The notes: a model not told the origin generated them from the sequence alone. DNA of 64,000 bases from Bacteroidota bacterium (GCA_029262855.1 JAJCYP010000004.1:33611-97610), one strand, 5' to 3'. Counted from the stretch's first letter, positions 43,491 to 53,195 are shown. Translations and numbers: made by a program.

Positions 43491-44912
43491 TCAGACAGTT
43501 ACCGGCTGAAGCAGGTATTCAAGCACATCAAGTGCCCCATACCGATCTCGACCCTTCAGGAAGTCGCCGAGCGTGAGGAGGTCGTCGCCGCTGGTGAGCA
43601 GCGGGGCCTCGGTGGTGCCATCTTTGCGAACCTGTGCAAGGCCAATGTTGGCCATCAGGGCGTTGCAGAGACACTTCCGACCCTCCGAATCCTCGGCATC
43701 CCCGGCTTTCGCGACATATTGATCCTGTGGTTCGGCGGGGCACCGAAACGCCAAGCGGCCATCGGAGTCCCTCACGGCCACCCTGAGATAGCCCAGGTCA
43801 CAGACCCGGTGGCGCTCGGCGTAGGTGTCCTCTTCCGAAAGCGAGTCCTCCAGCCGCACCACTTTGAAAGGGAAGCCCGTCGGCGAAGCCTTGGGGTCCG
43901 TATACACGTCCGCCGTACCGTCGTTGGCCAGGCTGATCGTCTGCTCTCGGAGATCCTGCCGAAGACCGGACTCATCGCAGAACGCGAAGAGCGTGCCGAC
44001 TTGAATGCCTGCCGCACCGGCCTCTTGAGCTTCGCGGAGACCCTGCGGGGTCCCCTGTCCTCCCGCCAACCAGAACGGAAGTCCGAGTTCGGCAATTGCT
44101 TTCAAGTCCACGGCATCCCTCGGGCCGTACGTCGGCTCACCACGATCGTTGAAACTGGCCTTCCCTCGCGGGGGAGCGTTGTGGCCGCCGGCAGTCCACC
44201 CTTCAATGATAAACCCCTCAATCGAACCGGTGGCTCTCCTCGTCATGGCCGTCGCCAGCGAGGTGGCGGAAATAATCGGGAGAAACCGAGGGCGACTTGT
44301 CTTAAGTCCTCCAGTGGCGCCCAGCGAGGCCGGATCGAAGTGCAGCATCGTCGGGTTGTCGCGGTCGTCGCCCGACACGTCCAGACGCATCGAAACGTCC
44401 TTGCCCTCGGAGAGGCGATCCAGAATCCCGGGCACCTCCATGGGTATTCCGGCCCCCATCAGCACATAGTCGACACCTGCCAGCATGGCCCCGTATAGCG
44501 AGGGCAGCGTTGGTGCCTGGATCTTGGTCAGGTGGTTGATGCCGACAAGGCCCGTGTGCCCCTCCTTGGCCAGGTACACTTCGACGAAATTGGCGAGGGC
44601 AAGGAACTGCTCGGCGAATCCGGGTGCGCCGTTTCGAAACATGGGCAGCATCCGGTACGGGCGATTCGGCGCGCGCCCTTCCGGCAAGAAGAAGCGATCC
44701 AAGGCCTCCTCGGCCACTTCGCTGTACGGAAAGGCCGCAATGGCTCGGCGAAGCTCTCCGCCCGGGTCTCCGTCTTGGAGTCGCCGGGCCAGGACGCTGT
44801 CCAGGGCCGTTCCCGAAACCACGCCGAGTTGCCCTGCCTGTGAAACAGTGCTGGCCAACCGCCAACCTGAAACGGCGACACCCATGCCGCCTTGAATGAT
44901 CTCTGGTAGCAT
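43491..44912 (-). CDS. Nitronate-monooxygenase-like FMN enzyme
   Basis: The 473-aa protein is read from ATG 44912 (MLPEIIQGGMGVAVSGW); the track's TTG start overlaps the previous stop. It is a TIM-barrel flavoprotein of the 2-nitropropane dioxygenase/PfaD-like superfamily: IIQGGMGVAVSGWRLASTVS binds FMN phosphate, GVDYVLMGAGIPMEVPG and FIIEGWTAGGHNAPP form the barrel core, and FWLAGGQGTPQGLREAQEAGAAGIQVGTLF is the conserved phosphate-binding end. It has a C-terminal extension of about 110 residues with a CLCNAL motif. The substrate is not known: classical nitronate, an enoyl-type reduction or a redox partner of the neighbouring cytochrome are all open. It is the last gene of the cytochrome cluster. 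Confidence 0.82.
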   Translation of the reverse strand: MLPEIIQGGMGVAVSGWRLASTVSQAGQLGVVSGTALDSVLARRLQDGDPGGELRRAIAAFPYSEVAEEALDRFFLPEGRAPNRPYRMLPMFRNGAPGFAEQFLALANFVEVYLAKEGHTGLVGINHLTKIQAPTLPSLYGAMLAGVDYVLMGAGIPMEVPGILDRLSEGKDVSMRLDVSGDDRDNPTMLHFDPASLGATGGLKTSRPRFLPIISATSLATAMTRRATGSIEGFIIEGWTAGGHNAPPRGKASFNDRGEPTYGPRDAVDLKAIAELGLPFWLAGGQGTPQGLREAQEAGAAGIQVGTLFAFCDESGLRQDLREQTISLANDGTADVYTDPKASPTGFPFKVVRLEDSLSEEDTYAERHRVCDLGYLRVAVRDSDGRLAFRCPAEPQDQYVAKAGDAEDSEGRKCLCNALMANIGLAQVRKDGTTEAPLLTSGDDLLTLGDFLKGRDRYGALDVLEYLLQPVTV

Positions 44913-44920
44913 GGTGCGCC

Positions 44921-47437
44921 TCAACGTTGGGTCAATTTCAAAGAGAGTCTCTCCACGAGCGACTCAAAGGACTCCTCGAAGTCCGGTTGCAGGTCAAACA
45001 GGGGGCAGCTGGCCCGGGCGGTCATGGCGGTGCCACCCTTCGTATCTCCCTCACCCGGCGTAGTGGACGCCGATTCGGAGCCACTTGTTTCGGCCATGGC
45101 AAAGGCTGACTGCACCCTCGTGCGGGCTTCCGCCTCGTTGCCTTCACGCCAGGCAAGGAAGGCCCTCCAGACGGCCACTGTGGTGTTGCCGGGGTCGGAT
45201 AGCAGAACAGCGTCAAACTGACTCCTTGCCTCGGCCAGGTCGCCCAGGGCCAGAGCAGTCATCCCCAGACGGGCCAGGCCTCCAGTCTCAGCCCGATTCA
45301 GCGAATGCGCGCGCTCGAAGTAGCCCCTTGCTGTCTGCGGATCGTACGAGGAGCCATCCGGCCGGCATAGACGGAGCGATCCCAACTGCATCAAAGCGCG
45401 TGCGCTTCGGGGATTGGCCGCCAGTAGACGATTCCAGGCGTCAGTCGCGCCCTCGTCATCTCCCATGTCAAGTCGAACAGCACCGAGATAGTACAGGGCG
45501 TCTTCATGCTCTGGCCTGAAGGTGAGTGCCTTGACGTAGGCCGTCGCCGCCTCTTCAGACCTGCCCGCAAGCCGATGCCCGCTGGCGGCCCGGTATGACT
45601 CCCAGAACATGTGAGTCGCATCTCTCTCGTCCGGACTGGAATCCAGGGTGCTGAGGTGGCGGGCATCTCCGCGAATCGGTACGACCACGGTCACGCCGGC
45701 AGGTTGTGGCCCCAATTCTGATCGCTCTCCGGTAATCCAGCGGACCGTCACCGAGTCCGCACCGGAGGCATCGCCCAATCCGAATACCAGTACCGGATCA
45801 TGCTGCGACAAGTACGACGCCTGCGCCCCCACCTGCCTGGTCTGCACCTCGCCGCCACTGTGGACCCGCACGAGGGCACCGAGTCCGGCGGTATTTCCGG
45901 CCGGCCCCTCCAGGAGCACCCTCAGCCAGCCACCGGTGTCTGGGGTATCGTTGCGCAGGAGTCGGGCTGCGCCTCCATGCTCGATCAGAAGGATATCGGG
46001 ATCGCCATCTCCATCGTAGTCGGAGACGCCGCCACCACGGCCTACCGCGGGCTCACCAAAAGCGGGGCCCGCCTCGAGGCTGTAGAAGCCGCGGTCCGTT
46101 CCTCCATTCCAGTACAGGAGCGGAGGCATGGAAATGAGCTGGGTCGGATCACTCGATGTCTGAAACGTGCTTCCGTTGACCATGAACAGGTCCTCGTGCC
46201 CATCCAGATCAAAGTCGAAAAACCCGGTGGCCCATCCGACATAGTCCAGTGAGGATTGGCCAAGTCCATTTCGGTCTGCGATGTCGCTGAACCGAAGACC
46301 GTACGCGTGCTCGGTCCGGTGAATCAGGAGGTTTTCAAAAAGGGCGTTTTCCTGCGCGATCCAGTGGGTGATGAAGAGGTCCTGATCCCCGTCCCGATCC
46401 CAATCGCCCACTGCCAACCCCATTGCGCCCCTGTAGTCGGCGACACCCGTTGTGTGGCTCACGTCCTCGAACGTCCCGTCGCCTGAATTCAGGAAGAGAA
46501 TGTTGTCCGAGACGTCGTTTGCTACATACAGGTCCAGTTGGCCATCGTTGTTCATGTCCACCCAGGCCGCTGACAGGCTCCGTCCGGCGGCGTTGTCAAC
46601 CCCTGCGGAAGAGGCCACCTCGCTGAATCGCCCCCTGCCGTCGTTTCGGAAGAGGAGGTTGCGCTCGGCCGGGAATGAAGAAGGATTCAGGCTCGCTGGT
46701 TGCTCGACCTCGTATTGTCTTGAGAACCCGGTGGCGACGCGGTCCTCATACTTGACGTAGCCTGTCACATACACGTCCAGGTCGCCGTCCTGATCGTAGT
46801 CACCCGGAGACACGCCTGTCCAGAATCCCGTGAAACCGGCGAGGCCGGCGTCGCCGGAGGCCTCCTGAAAGCGCCCATCACCGAGATTGCGGAAGAACCG
46901 GTTCTGGCCGTAGGCCGTGGTCCACAGGTCCAGCAGCCCATCTGCGTTGTAGTCTCCCCAAGCCGCCGCCGAGCCCATTTCCGACACCGCGAGTCCTGAT
47001 TCCGCTGAAACGTCCTTGAAGGAGCCGTCTCCCTCGTTGCGAAACAGCCGGTTCCCGGGCCTGCCGGCCCGACTCGGAACGTCATCTTCGGCGGCCTTGA
47101 CGAAGTTCACCAGGAAGAGGTCGGCGTCTCCGTCCCCATCGTAGTCACCCCATGCCATGCCGCCGGCCATGTCCTCGTAGAGCACGCTCGTGCGGGTGCC
47201 GGGGAAATGGCGAAAGGCGATGCCCGACGATTCAGCGACCTCGGAGAACGCAAGACGGGGCGCGTCCGGTGGAGCCGTACGACTCAGGCTCCGGGTGAGG
47301 CCATCAATATCCTGCCCAGGTCGATAAACGGGACCCTCGCTGCTTCGCGAAAGTGCAGCCACCAGCAGGGCGGCCGCGGCAACCGTGACGGCTCCCACCA
47401 TCAGGACGCCCCTTCGTCGTCGAGAGAGCGCGGCCAT
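44921..47437 (-). CDS. CRTAC1-type FG-GAP/UnbV propeller with TPR tail
   Basis: The 838-aa protein starts at ATG 47437, 2 bp after the cytochrome stop (MAALSRRRRGVLMVGAVTVAA, membrane anchor); the track's 77-residue extension overlaps the cytochrome gene. Seven or more FG-GAP calcium-type blades are visible (DYDGDGDADLF, DYNADGLLDLW, DYDQDGDLDVY, DMNNDGQLDLY, DWDRDGDQDLF, DFDLDGHEDLF, DYDGDGDPDIL). An ASPIC/UnbV domain follows near 500-590 (GLGALVRVHSGGEV, VTVRWITGERSEL). The C-terminal third is TPR repeats (DALYYLGAVRLDMGDDEGA and GLARLGMTALALGDLAEAR). The likely location is periplasmic, anchored in the inner membrane. Confidence 0.88.
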   Translation of the reverse strand: MAALSRRRRGVLMVGAVTVAAAALLVAALSRSSEGPVYRPGQDIDGLTRSLSRTAPPDAPRLAFSEVAESSGIAFRHFPGTRTSVLYEDMAGGMAWGDYDGDGDADLFLVNFVKAAEDDVPSRAGRPGNRLFRNEGDGSFKDVSAESGLAVSEMGSAAAWGDYNADGLLDLWTTAYGQNRFFRNLGDGRFQEASGDAGLAGFTGFWTGVSPGDYDQDGDLDVYVTGYVKYEDRVATGFSRQYEVEQPASLNPSSFPAERNLLFRNDGRGRFSEVASSAGVDNAAGRSLSAAWVDMNNDGQLDLYVANDVSDNILFLNSGDGTFEDVSHTTGVADYRGAMGLAVGDWDRDGDQDLFITHWIAQENALFENLLIHRTEHAYGLRFSDIADRNGLGQSSLDYVGWATGFFDFDLDGHEDLFMVNGSTFQTSSDPTQLISMPPLLYWNGGTDRGFYSLEAGPAFGEPAVGRGGGVSDYDGDGDPDILLIEHGGAARLLRNDTPDTGGWLRVLLEGPAGNTAGLGALVRVHSGGEVQTRQVGAQASYLSQHDPVLVFGLGDASGADSVTVRWITGERSELGPQPAGVTVVVPIRGDARHLSTLDSSPDERDATHMFWESYRAASGHRLAGRSEEAATAYVKALTFRPEHEDALYYLGAVRLDMGDDEGATDAWNRLLAANPRSARALMQLGSLRLCRPDGSSYDPQTARGYFERAHSLNRAETGGLARLGMTALALGDLAEARSQFDAVLLSDPGNTTVAVWRAFLAWREGNEAEARTRVQSAFAMAETSGSESASTTPGEGDTKGGTAMTARASCPLFDLQPDFEESFESLVERLSLKLTQR

Positions 47438-47439
47438 CC

Positions 47440-49512
47440 TCAGGTACCGGAGACCTGGATCGTCGCCCGGTCTTCTGACATCACCGTTATGGGCGACGTA
47501 ATGCCGGCACCGGGAAAGAGCGTGTCCAGCATGAACTGATCGATCTTGCGATAGAGCAGCCGGGCCGTCACCTCCAGGCGGCCTACCGCCGGTGCGGACA
47601 GCACGTGACCACTTCGTAGCGGAAGCCTCTCCCCTTCTCCGTCGCCCTCGACGCCAAAAGTTGGACACTGGAAGGCAAACCGGGCCTGGTCATCGAATCC
47701 GGGGAAGAGGGCCCGGCGGTACCGGACGCCCACCATCTCCCAGAGGTTGTGTCGATCGATGAGGTTGCCATATCGGTCCACCGGTTCGGCCTTGAACATG
47801 AACGCGCCCGGCTCGACAAATCGGTCCTCGTCGACTCCGCCCGACTGGTAGACGATTCTCCCCTGGTCATCTTCGACCGTGATCTCAATCCAAGCCTGGA
47901 TGATGTCGAGCGGTCCAGTGGGAAAATCGTGGCCGAGTTTGTTGTTCGTGACCAGGACCGTCACGGCCATCTCCTCGCCTGCTACCACCCGCTCGGGCGC
48001 GATGATCTCGATCGGAACGGCCGGTCCAGGCTGCCACTTGTCGCTGATCTCCGGGATCGCGTAATCGCCTTTCAGCCAGGCTTCAGTGAGTCGAACCTGC
48101 TCCTCACCGCCCGGAAGTTTGAGGTGGGTCGGCATGAGTTGATTGGCTCCCAGGAACCGGTGACTGCGGTGTTTTCCGTCATCGGGCGTCCGGTTGTAGT
48201 CGGTGGCATCGCCCCCAGCCGGATCCAGAGATGGTGTCAGGGGCATGTGACACTCGCGGCACTCAATGGTCTGTGTCGGATCTCCCGGGTGGTTCCACCG
48301 GCTCTTTCGCCAGTTGTCGTACTGATTCTGCAGCTGTACCCAGCCAACTTGATTGATCTCTTCGTCAATGAACTGCTTGTGACAGGCCGCACAGAACTCC
48401 GGGGACTTGAACAGGGTCTTCTGCAAGGACTCCTGATGCATCCGGGGATAGGCGCGGATCAGGAATCGCGATACGCTCTGGGCAGCCGGCGTATGGCTGA
48501 GTTCGAACGCATAGCGACGCGGAGGATCTATGGTGTAGTCGGCGTTCCCCTGAACATCGGTTTCCTGAATGGCGTGGCAGGTGAGACAGGAGACGCCCTC
48601 CTCAAACCCGTCCCGGAGCGAGAGGCTGTCCGCAAACAGGTTCTTGGACCCGGCAAAAAGTGAAATCGGGTCGTGGCAGCCGCCGCAGTAGCGGGTGCTC
48701 TCCGGTCCGTTCTGGTCCGCCATCACTCCCTGCACGCCCTGGAATGCCGGATCCATGGAACTCCACCTGTGCGCGGAGACCGACCATTCCTGTTCGATTT
48801 CCGAGTGACATCCGTCGTATCCGCACCCCTCAGAGCCCGCCAGCATCTCAGGATTAATCGGAAGACCGGCAGCCGTCTTGGCCAGACTTGGAGCAAAAGG
48901 CCGATCGTCGCCATAGAGGTGGCTGTAGTCCTCCGGGAAGTCTGTATAGGCCTGGGGCTCGGAGTAGAGCTGGGCGGCGAGAACGGTCCCGAAGAGTCCA
49001 AGCAGGGTCACCATCAAGACCCGGACACCCATGGAGCGCGCTCCCTGAAGCATGGCTGGATGCTCCTGACGGGCCGCGCGGAGGGCACGGCGAACCAAGG
49101 GCACGAAGTGACCGGCAACCGCGCCCACAAACGCGATGGTAGAGCCGATGTGGATCTTGTCCCAAAGTCCGCTGATGTGTGTCCCGAAGACGGCTTGTGC
49201 GGTCAGCACGACACCGGACACTATCGCGATCAGCGTTGCCGCGGTTGAGAGATAGCCCGTGAGTACAACCACATCCATTGGCGTGGATCGCAGTCGGGCC
49301 CAGTGCCGGTATTGGTAATACAGGGCGGGGAGCATGAACAGGAGACCGCCCCCGGTGTGGACGAGCACGAGGAACTGGTTGCTGACCGAGAACGGGAGCA
49401 GCCATATGGACAGACCGGAAACGGTCTCGAATACCAGCAAGCCGGACACGCTCCATGCGAGTGGAGCCGTCCAGACACTGGAACGCGTTCGAACTGAGGC
49501 GTTGGAGTTCAT
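47440..49512 (-). CDS. Fused membrane cytochrome b / multihaem cytochrome c
   Basis: The 690-aa protein has five N-terminal membrane helices (residues about 15-190) that contain histidines positioned as haem b ligands (LVLVHTGGG, KIHIGSTIAF, AVAGHFVPL). A large periplasmic domain follows with four CxxCH sites (CGGCH 276-280, CLTCH 309-313, CAACH 374-378, CRECH 418-422) and one CX4CH site (CGYDGCH 230-236). It therefore can hold up to five haem c plus b-type haems in one chain. The C-terminal ~200 residues are beta-rich (PIEIIAPERVVAGEEMAVTV) and look like an Ig-type domain. Expected role: quinol oxidation and transfer of electrons to a periplasmic or outer acceptor. It heads the cluster with the CRTAC1 and flavoenzyme genes. 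Confidence 0.88.
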   Translation of the reverse strand: MNSNASVRTRSSVWTAPLAWSVSGLLVFETVSGLSIWLLPFSVSNQFLVLVHTGGGLLFMLPALYYQYRHWARLRSTPMDVVVLTGYLSTAATLIAIVSGVVLTAQAVFGTHISGLWDKIHIGSTIAFVGAVAGHFVPLVRRALRAARQEHPAMLQGARSMGVRVLMVTLLGLFGTVLAAQLYSEPQAYTDFPEDYSHLYGDDRPFAPSLAKTAAGLPINPEMLAGSEGCGYDGCHSEIEQEWSVSAHRWSSMDPAFQGVQGVMADQNGPESTRYCGGCHDPISLFAGSKNLFADSLSLRDGFEEGVSCLTCHAIQETDVQGNADYTIDPPRRYAFELSHTPAAQSVSRFLIRAYPRMHQESLQKTLFKSPEFCAACHKQFIDEEINQVGWVQLQNQYDNWRKSRWNHPGDPTQTIECRECHMPLTPSLDPAGGDATDYNRTPDDGKHRSHRFLGANQLMPTHLKLPGGEEQVRLTEAWLKGDYAIPEISDKWQPGPAVPIEIIAPERVVAGEEMAVTVLVTNNKLGHDFPTGPLDIIQAWIEITVEDDQGRIVYQSGGVDEDRFVEPGAFMFKAEPVDRYGNLIDRHNLWEMVGVRYRRALFPGFDDQARFAFQCPTFGVEGDGEGERLPLRSGHVLSAPAVGRLEVTARLLYRKIDQFMLDTLFPGAGITSPITVMSEDRATIQVSGT

Positions 49513-49587
49513 GGCGCCGCACTCATGCTGGTAGGTGGAGGAGATGGCAATTTAAACCGATAAACGAGTCTCTAATATAGTATTTGC

Positions 49588-51603
49588 ATGAAGCACCGTT
49601 TAGATCAGCCAGAGAGGCACGCGGACGGTTTCGACTACCGAGCCGCGTTCATTGGACCGCAGAGTGAGAACGGTGACGAGATGGAGCGCGTGATCCTGGA
49701 TATTCTGAGGGATCACCTGATGTGGAGGCGCAATTTTCACCCCGAAGATCCGCGCTTGATTGAAGAGTGGGCACGCTCTGAGCGCCCCTATCGTGAAACG
49801 GTGGCCCGCAACCGGGATGCCGTCTACGGCGTCCTGGCAAGGCTGAAGCGGGGAGCACCCCTCCACTCCCCCCGGCAGTTGGGGCACATGGTTTCGGATC
49901 CGTCTCTGCCGGCGCTCGCCGGATACTTTGCCGGACTCCTGTACAACCAAAACAACGTCGTTCAGGAGGCCTCTCCGGAGACGGTGCGTTGCGAGCGCGA
50001 GTACCTCTCGGCGCTTGCCCGGATGATCGGATATCCCCCCCTCGTCGGAGAGGAGGCGGATCCCTTCAGTAGAACTCCCACGTCCTTCGGCCACTTGGCC
50101 AGTGGCGGCACCGCGGCCAACATGGAGGCCCTGTGGATCATTCGAAACGTCCGGCATTTTCCGCTGTCAGTCAGAATTGCGTGCGAAACGCATCCGATTG
50201 AAGGGTTGGCCGCGATTGAACTGACTACCCAGCGTGGTGAGCGGTTGGAGATTGGGTCGATGACGACAGGCCAGCTCTGGAATCTGCCAATCACGGAAAT
50301 CGTCGCTCTCCGGCACGCCGTTTCCGGTCTCCTGCATCGACTGCCCGAGGAGGAATCATGCGAATTCAGGGCGGCACTACCCTCGGTGCGCCAGTTGGGG
50401 CTTGGCGAGTTCATGCGGGCCTTCAACGCACGTTTCCCCGATGATCCCTGTTCAATCCCCGTGGTGATGGCCCCGGTATCCGCCCACTATTGTTGGAAGA
50501 AGGCGCTGGATCTTACGGGGTTGGGATCTCGCCACCTCCAGGGCATCCCCGTTGATGATGACCTTCGCCTGGACATCTCGGCGCTGCGGGATGCGCTTGC
50601 GGACCACCAGCGCAAGGGGGTGCCTGTCCTGGCCGTCGTCAGCATATGCGGAACCACTGAGACGGCCACGATCGATCCGGTCGATGGCGTGCAGGACGTG
50701 CAAGCCGATCCAGAGATGCCTGCGTTCTGGCATCACTGCGACGCCGCATTTGGAGGATACCTGACTTCCATGGTCGAGCGAGCGCAGGGGTATGCGGTAC
50801 CCTGGCAGGAACTCCCTGAAGACCACCCTGGAAAGAGCGTCAGCGCGCGCGTCTATTCTGCTTTGAGTGCCGTTGCCTGGGCAGACTCGGTCGTCCTGGA
50901 TCCCCACAAACTGGGCTATCTGCCCTATCCGAGTGGCGCTATTCTGCTACGGGAATACTCGGTGCGCGACGCCATCGCATTCGACGCGCCCTACCTGGCG
51001 GGACGTCCGGAATCAGGCTTCGGCGGGTTCCTGGGTCGTTGGACGCTGGAGGGCTCGCGGCCCGGAGCAGCGGCCGTGTCGGGGTACCTGGCCCAGTCGG
51101 TTGTGCCCCTGATCCCCACGCATCACGGCACGCTGATGGAGCAGTGCATTCGAGCCCACCGCGTCCTGTTTGATGCACTTGTACGCCGGTCCGGGGAGTG
51201 CGGTGTTCGGTTCCTCCCCCTCGGCTCGGGACCGGACAGCATGGGCACGTGCTTCATCCTGGCACCCGAAGAGGGCGTCAACAACCTGGAGGCGCTCAAC
51301 CAGGGCACAAGGCGCGCCTGGGAGGCCTTTACGGTGGATGAGTCCGGTTGGAACAGCCGAGAGAACGACTACCTCCTGTCTAAGTCCGAAATCCCCATTG
51401 CGCACTACGATGCCCTGGTCAGCAGGATGTTGGACGGAGTCGTCCCAAGTATTCCCGAGCCTGAGGCCGCTGGCGCGAATCTGGAGCTCCTCCGGATTCT
51501 CGGGATGAATCCCTTCCTGCATGAACTGATTACCCACGGCACAATGGCAGAGGATGTTGCCGGGCGCCTGTTTGCTTGTGCCCGGAATGCCTTTACAGAC
51601 TGA
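49588..51603 (+). CDS. PLP-dependent group II amino-acid decarboxylase
   Basis: The 671-aa fold type I decarboxylase has the substrate-side SPRQLGHMVSDPSLPALAGY and FGHLASGGTAANMEAL (phosphate cup), the PLP aspartate in HHCDAAFGGY, and the Schiff-base lysine in LDPHKLGYLPYPSGA (about Lys441). These are the motifs of the glutamate/tyrosine/diaminobutyrate decarboxylase family. It is longer than GadB (466 aa), having N- and C-terminal extensions, as in the family's large bacterial members. The substrate amino acid is not determined. It is followed 11 bp later by an aspartate:alanine-exchanger-family carrier gene. Confidence 0.88.
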   Translation: MKHRLDQPERHADGFDYRAAFIGPQSENGDEMERVILDILRDHLMWRRNFHPEDPRLIEEWARSERPYRETVARNRDAVYGVLARLKRGAPLHSPRQLGHMVSDPSLPALAGYFAGLLYNQNNVVQEASPETVRCEREYLSALARMIGYPPLVGEEADPFSRTPTSFGHLASGGTAANMEALWIIRNVRHFPLSVRIACETHPIEGLAAIELTTQRGERLEIGSMTTGQLWNLPITEIVALRHAVSGLLHRLPEEESCEFRAALPSVRQLGLGEFMRAFNARFPDDPCSIPVVMAPVSAHYCWKKALDLTGLGSRHLQGIPVDDDLRLDISALRDALADHQRKGVPVLAVVSICGTTETATIDPVDGVQDVQADPEMPAFWHHCDAAFGGYLTSMVERAQGYAVPWQELPEDHPGKSVSARVYSALSAVAWADSVVLDPHKLGYLPYPSGAILLREYSVRDAIAFDAPYLAGRPESGFGGFLGRWTLEGSRPGAAAVSGYLAQSVVPLIPTHHGTLMEQCIRAHRVLFDALVRRSGECGVRFLPLGSGPDSMGTCFILAPEEGVNNLEALNQGTRRAWEAFTVDESGWNSRENDYLLSKSEIPIAHYDALVSRMLDGVVPSIPEPEAAGANLELLRILGMNPFLHELITHGTMAEDVAGRLFACARNAFTD

Positions 51604-51614
51604 CTCCCGGACCG

Positions 51615-53195
51615 ATGTCCTCGCCCATCCTCGTTCTGTTTCTGATTGTCGCAACCGGACTGCTCCTGGGCAAGGTCAGGCTTTCCGGCCTCTCTCTGGG
51701 CGCCTCCGGAGTGATCTTCACAGCCCTCCTGGCGGGCCACCTGGGCTACTCCGTTCCGGACGGTGTGGGTCAATTGGGGCTGGTCCTTTTCATCTACGGC
51801 GTAGGCCTGACGGCAGGACCGGCCTTCTTCAGGGCCTTCAGGCAGCACGGCAAAGAGCTTGCGGCTCTTGCCTTCATTCTGGTTGCCTCGGGCGGTGCCA
51901 CCGCCTGGCTCATCGCGACGCTTCTCGATCTGCCGGGTCCACTTGCCGCCGGGATGTTTGCGGGAGCCCTTACCAGTACGCCGGCCCTGGCGGCCGCAGT
52001 CGAGGCGGCGTCGGCCGGCTCCCAGGTGGCTGTTGGCTATGGTCTCGCCTATCCGATTGGGATTATCGGCGTAGTCCTGTTTGTCCAGCTGTTGCCGCGC
52101 CTCCTGCGTACGGACCTGGATAAATTGGACGCCACACTGACCGCCGCCGAATCCGAAAAGCGGGCCATTCGCCAGGTCCTGGTGGAGATTCAAAATCCCG
52201 CCGTAATAGGCCGGCGTTTGACTGAACTGAACATCATCCCCGCGTCCAACTGCCAGATCACGCGCGTGTTGGAAGGCGACAGGCTGAACCCGGTGGGCCG
52301 GGACTTCGTCCTGACGCAGGGACAGATTGTGCTTCTTCTCGGACGCGAATTCAGGCTTGAGTCCATCGTTGCGCTACTCGGCGTGCGGAGCGATCGGACC
52401 GGCCTTGTTCTTGATACTGAACGCCACCGCCAACGGGTGGTCGCCACCTCGCGGAGCGTTGTGGGCAAATCCCTGGGTGAACTCAAGCTGCTTGGGCGGT
52501 TCGGGGTCACCATCAGTCGGATGGAGCGGCACGAGGTGCAATTTGTCCCCGATCCCGATGATGTCATCCAGTGGGGAGACGCCCTTTCGGTGGTTGGAGA
52601 ACCCGAGGCGCTCGCCGCCTTCTCAGACTTCGCCGGTCACCGTGCAAGCGCGTTCGATCTGACGGACTTGGTTTCGCTTTCCGTCGGCATTGTCGCCGGC
52701 GTCCTGTTGGGATCGGTCAGCTTCGGGCTCGCCGGCCGAGAGTTTCAACTCGGACTGGTGGGAGGCCCACTTCTGGTGGCCCTGACCGCCGCCCACTTCG
52801 GTCACATCGGACGATTTCAGGCCAGCGTGCCGAGAGCATCCCGGTTGCTGATGTTGGAACTCGGACTGGTTCTCTTTCTGGCCGACGCGGGCATCGTGGC
52901 AGGACACGACATGGCGTCCGTCTTGGGTCAGTACGGACCCAGGCTCGCTGTCGGGGCCGCCGCGGTCGTTGCGGTACCGCTCATCGTGGGATTCCTGGCA
53001 GGACGCCACCTGTTCAAGCTCGATTTGTTGAGTGCCCTCGGCGGGATTTGCGGTGGAATGACATCGACCCCTGGTGTCGGCGCTATCACGTCGGCTACGT
53101 CCTCACAGGTACCGGTGGTGGCCTACGCGGTGGCCTACCCGGTCGCGCTCATCCTCATGACGGTCGTGGGCCGCATCCTGGTGGGCTTGATCTGA
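51615..53195 (+). CDS. Aspartate:alanine exchanger family transporter
   Basis: The protein is 526 aa from ATG 51615 (MSSPILVLFLIVATGLLLGK); the track's 13-residue extension lies over the decarboxylase end. It has the AAE duplicated-domain layout: four or five helices to about 155 with GQLGLVLFIYGVGLTAGPAFF and FAGALTSTPALAAAV, two RCK_C/TrkA_C cytoplasmic units (190-350, seen as LTELNIIPASNCQITRVLEG and LLGRFGVTISRMERHEVQFV), then a second helix set ending GGICGGMTSTPGVGAITSATSS. Family members such as AspT and YidE/YbjL exchange acidic amino acids for their decarboxylation products. The conserved TSTPxL and TSTPG motifs of both halves are present. Confidence 0.9.
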   Translation: MSSPILVLFLIVATGLLLGKVRLSGLSLGASGVIFTALLAGHLGYSVPDGVGQLGLVLFIYGVGLTAGPAFFRAFRQHGKELAALAFILVASGGATAWLIATLLDLPGPLAAGMFAGALTSTPALAAAVEAASAGSQVAVGYGLAYPIGIIGVVLFVQLLPRLLRTDLDKLDATLTAAESEKRAIRQVLVEIQNPAVIGRRLTELNIIPASNCQITRVLEGDRLNPVGRDFVLTQGQIVLLLGREFRLESIVALLGVRSDRTGLVLDTERHRQRVVATSRSVVGKSLGELKLLGRFGVTISRMERHEVQFVPDPDDVIQWGDALSVVGEPEALAAFSDFAGHRASAFDLTDLVSLSVGIVAGVLLGSVSFGLAGREFQLGLVGGPLLVALTAAHFGHIGRFQASVPRASRLLMLELGLVLFLADAGIVAGHDMASVLGQYGPRLAVGAAAVVAVPLIVGFLAGRHLFKLDLLSALGGICGGMTSTPGVGAITSATSSQVPVVAYAVAYPVALILMTVVGRILVGLI

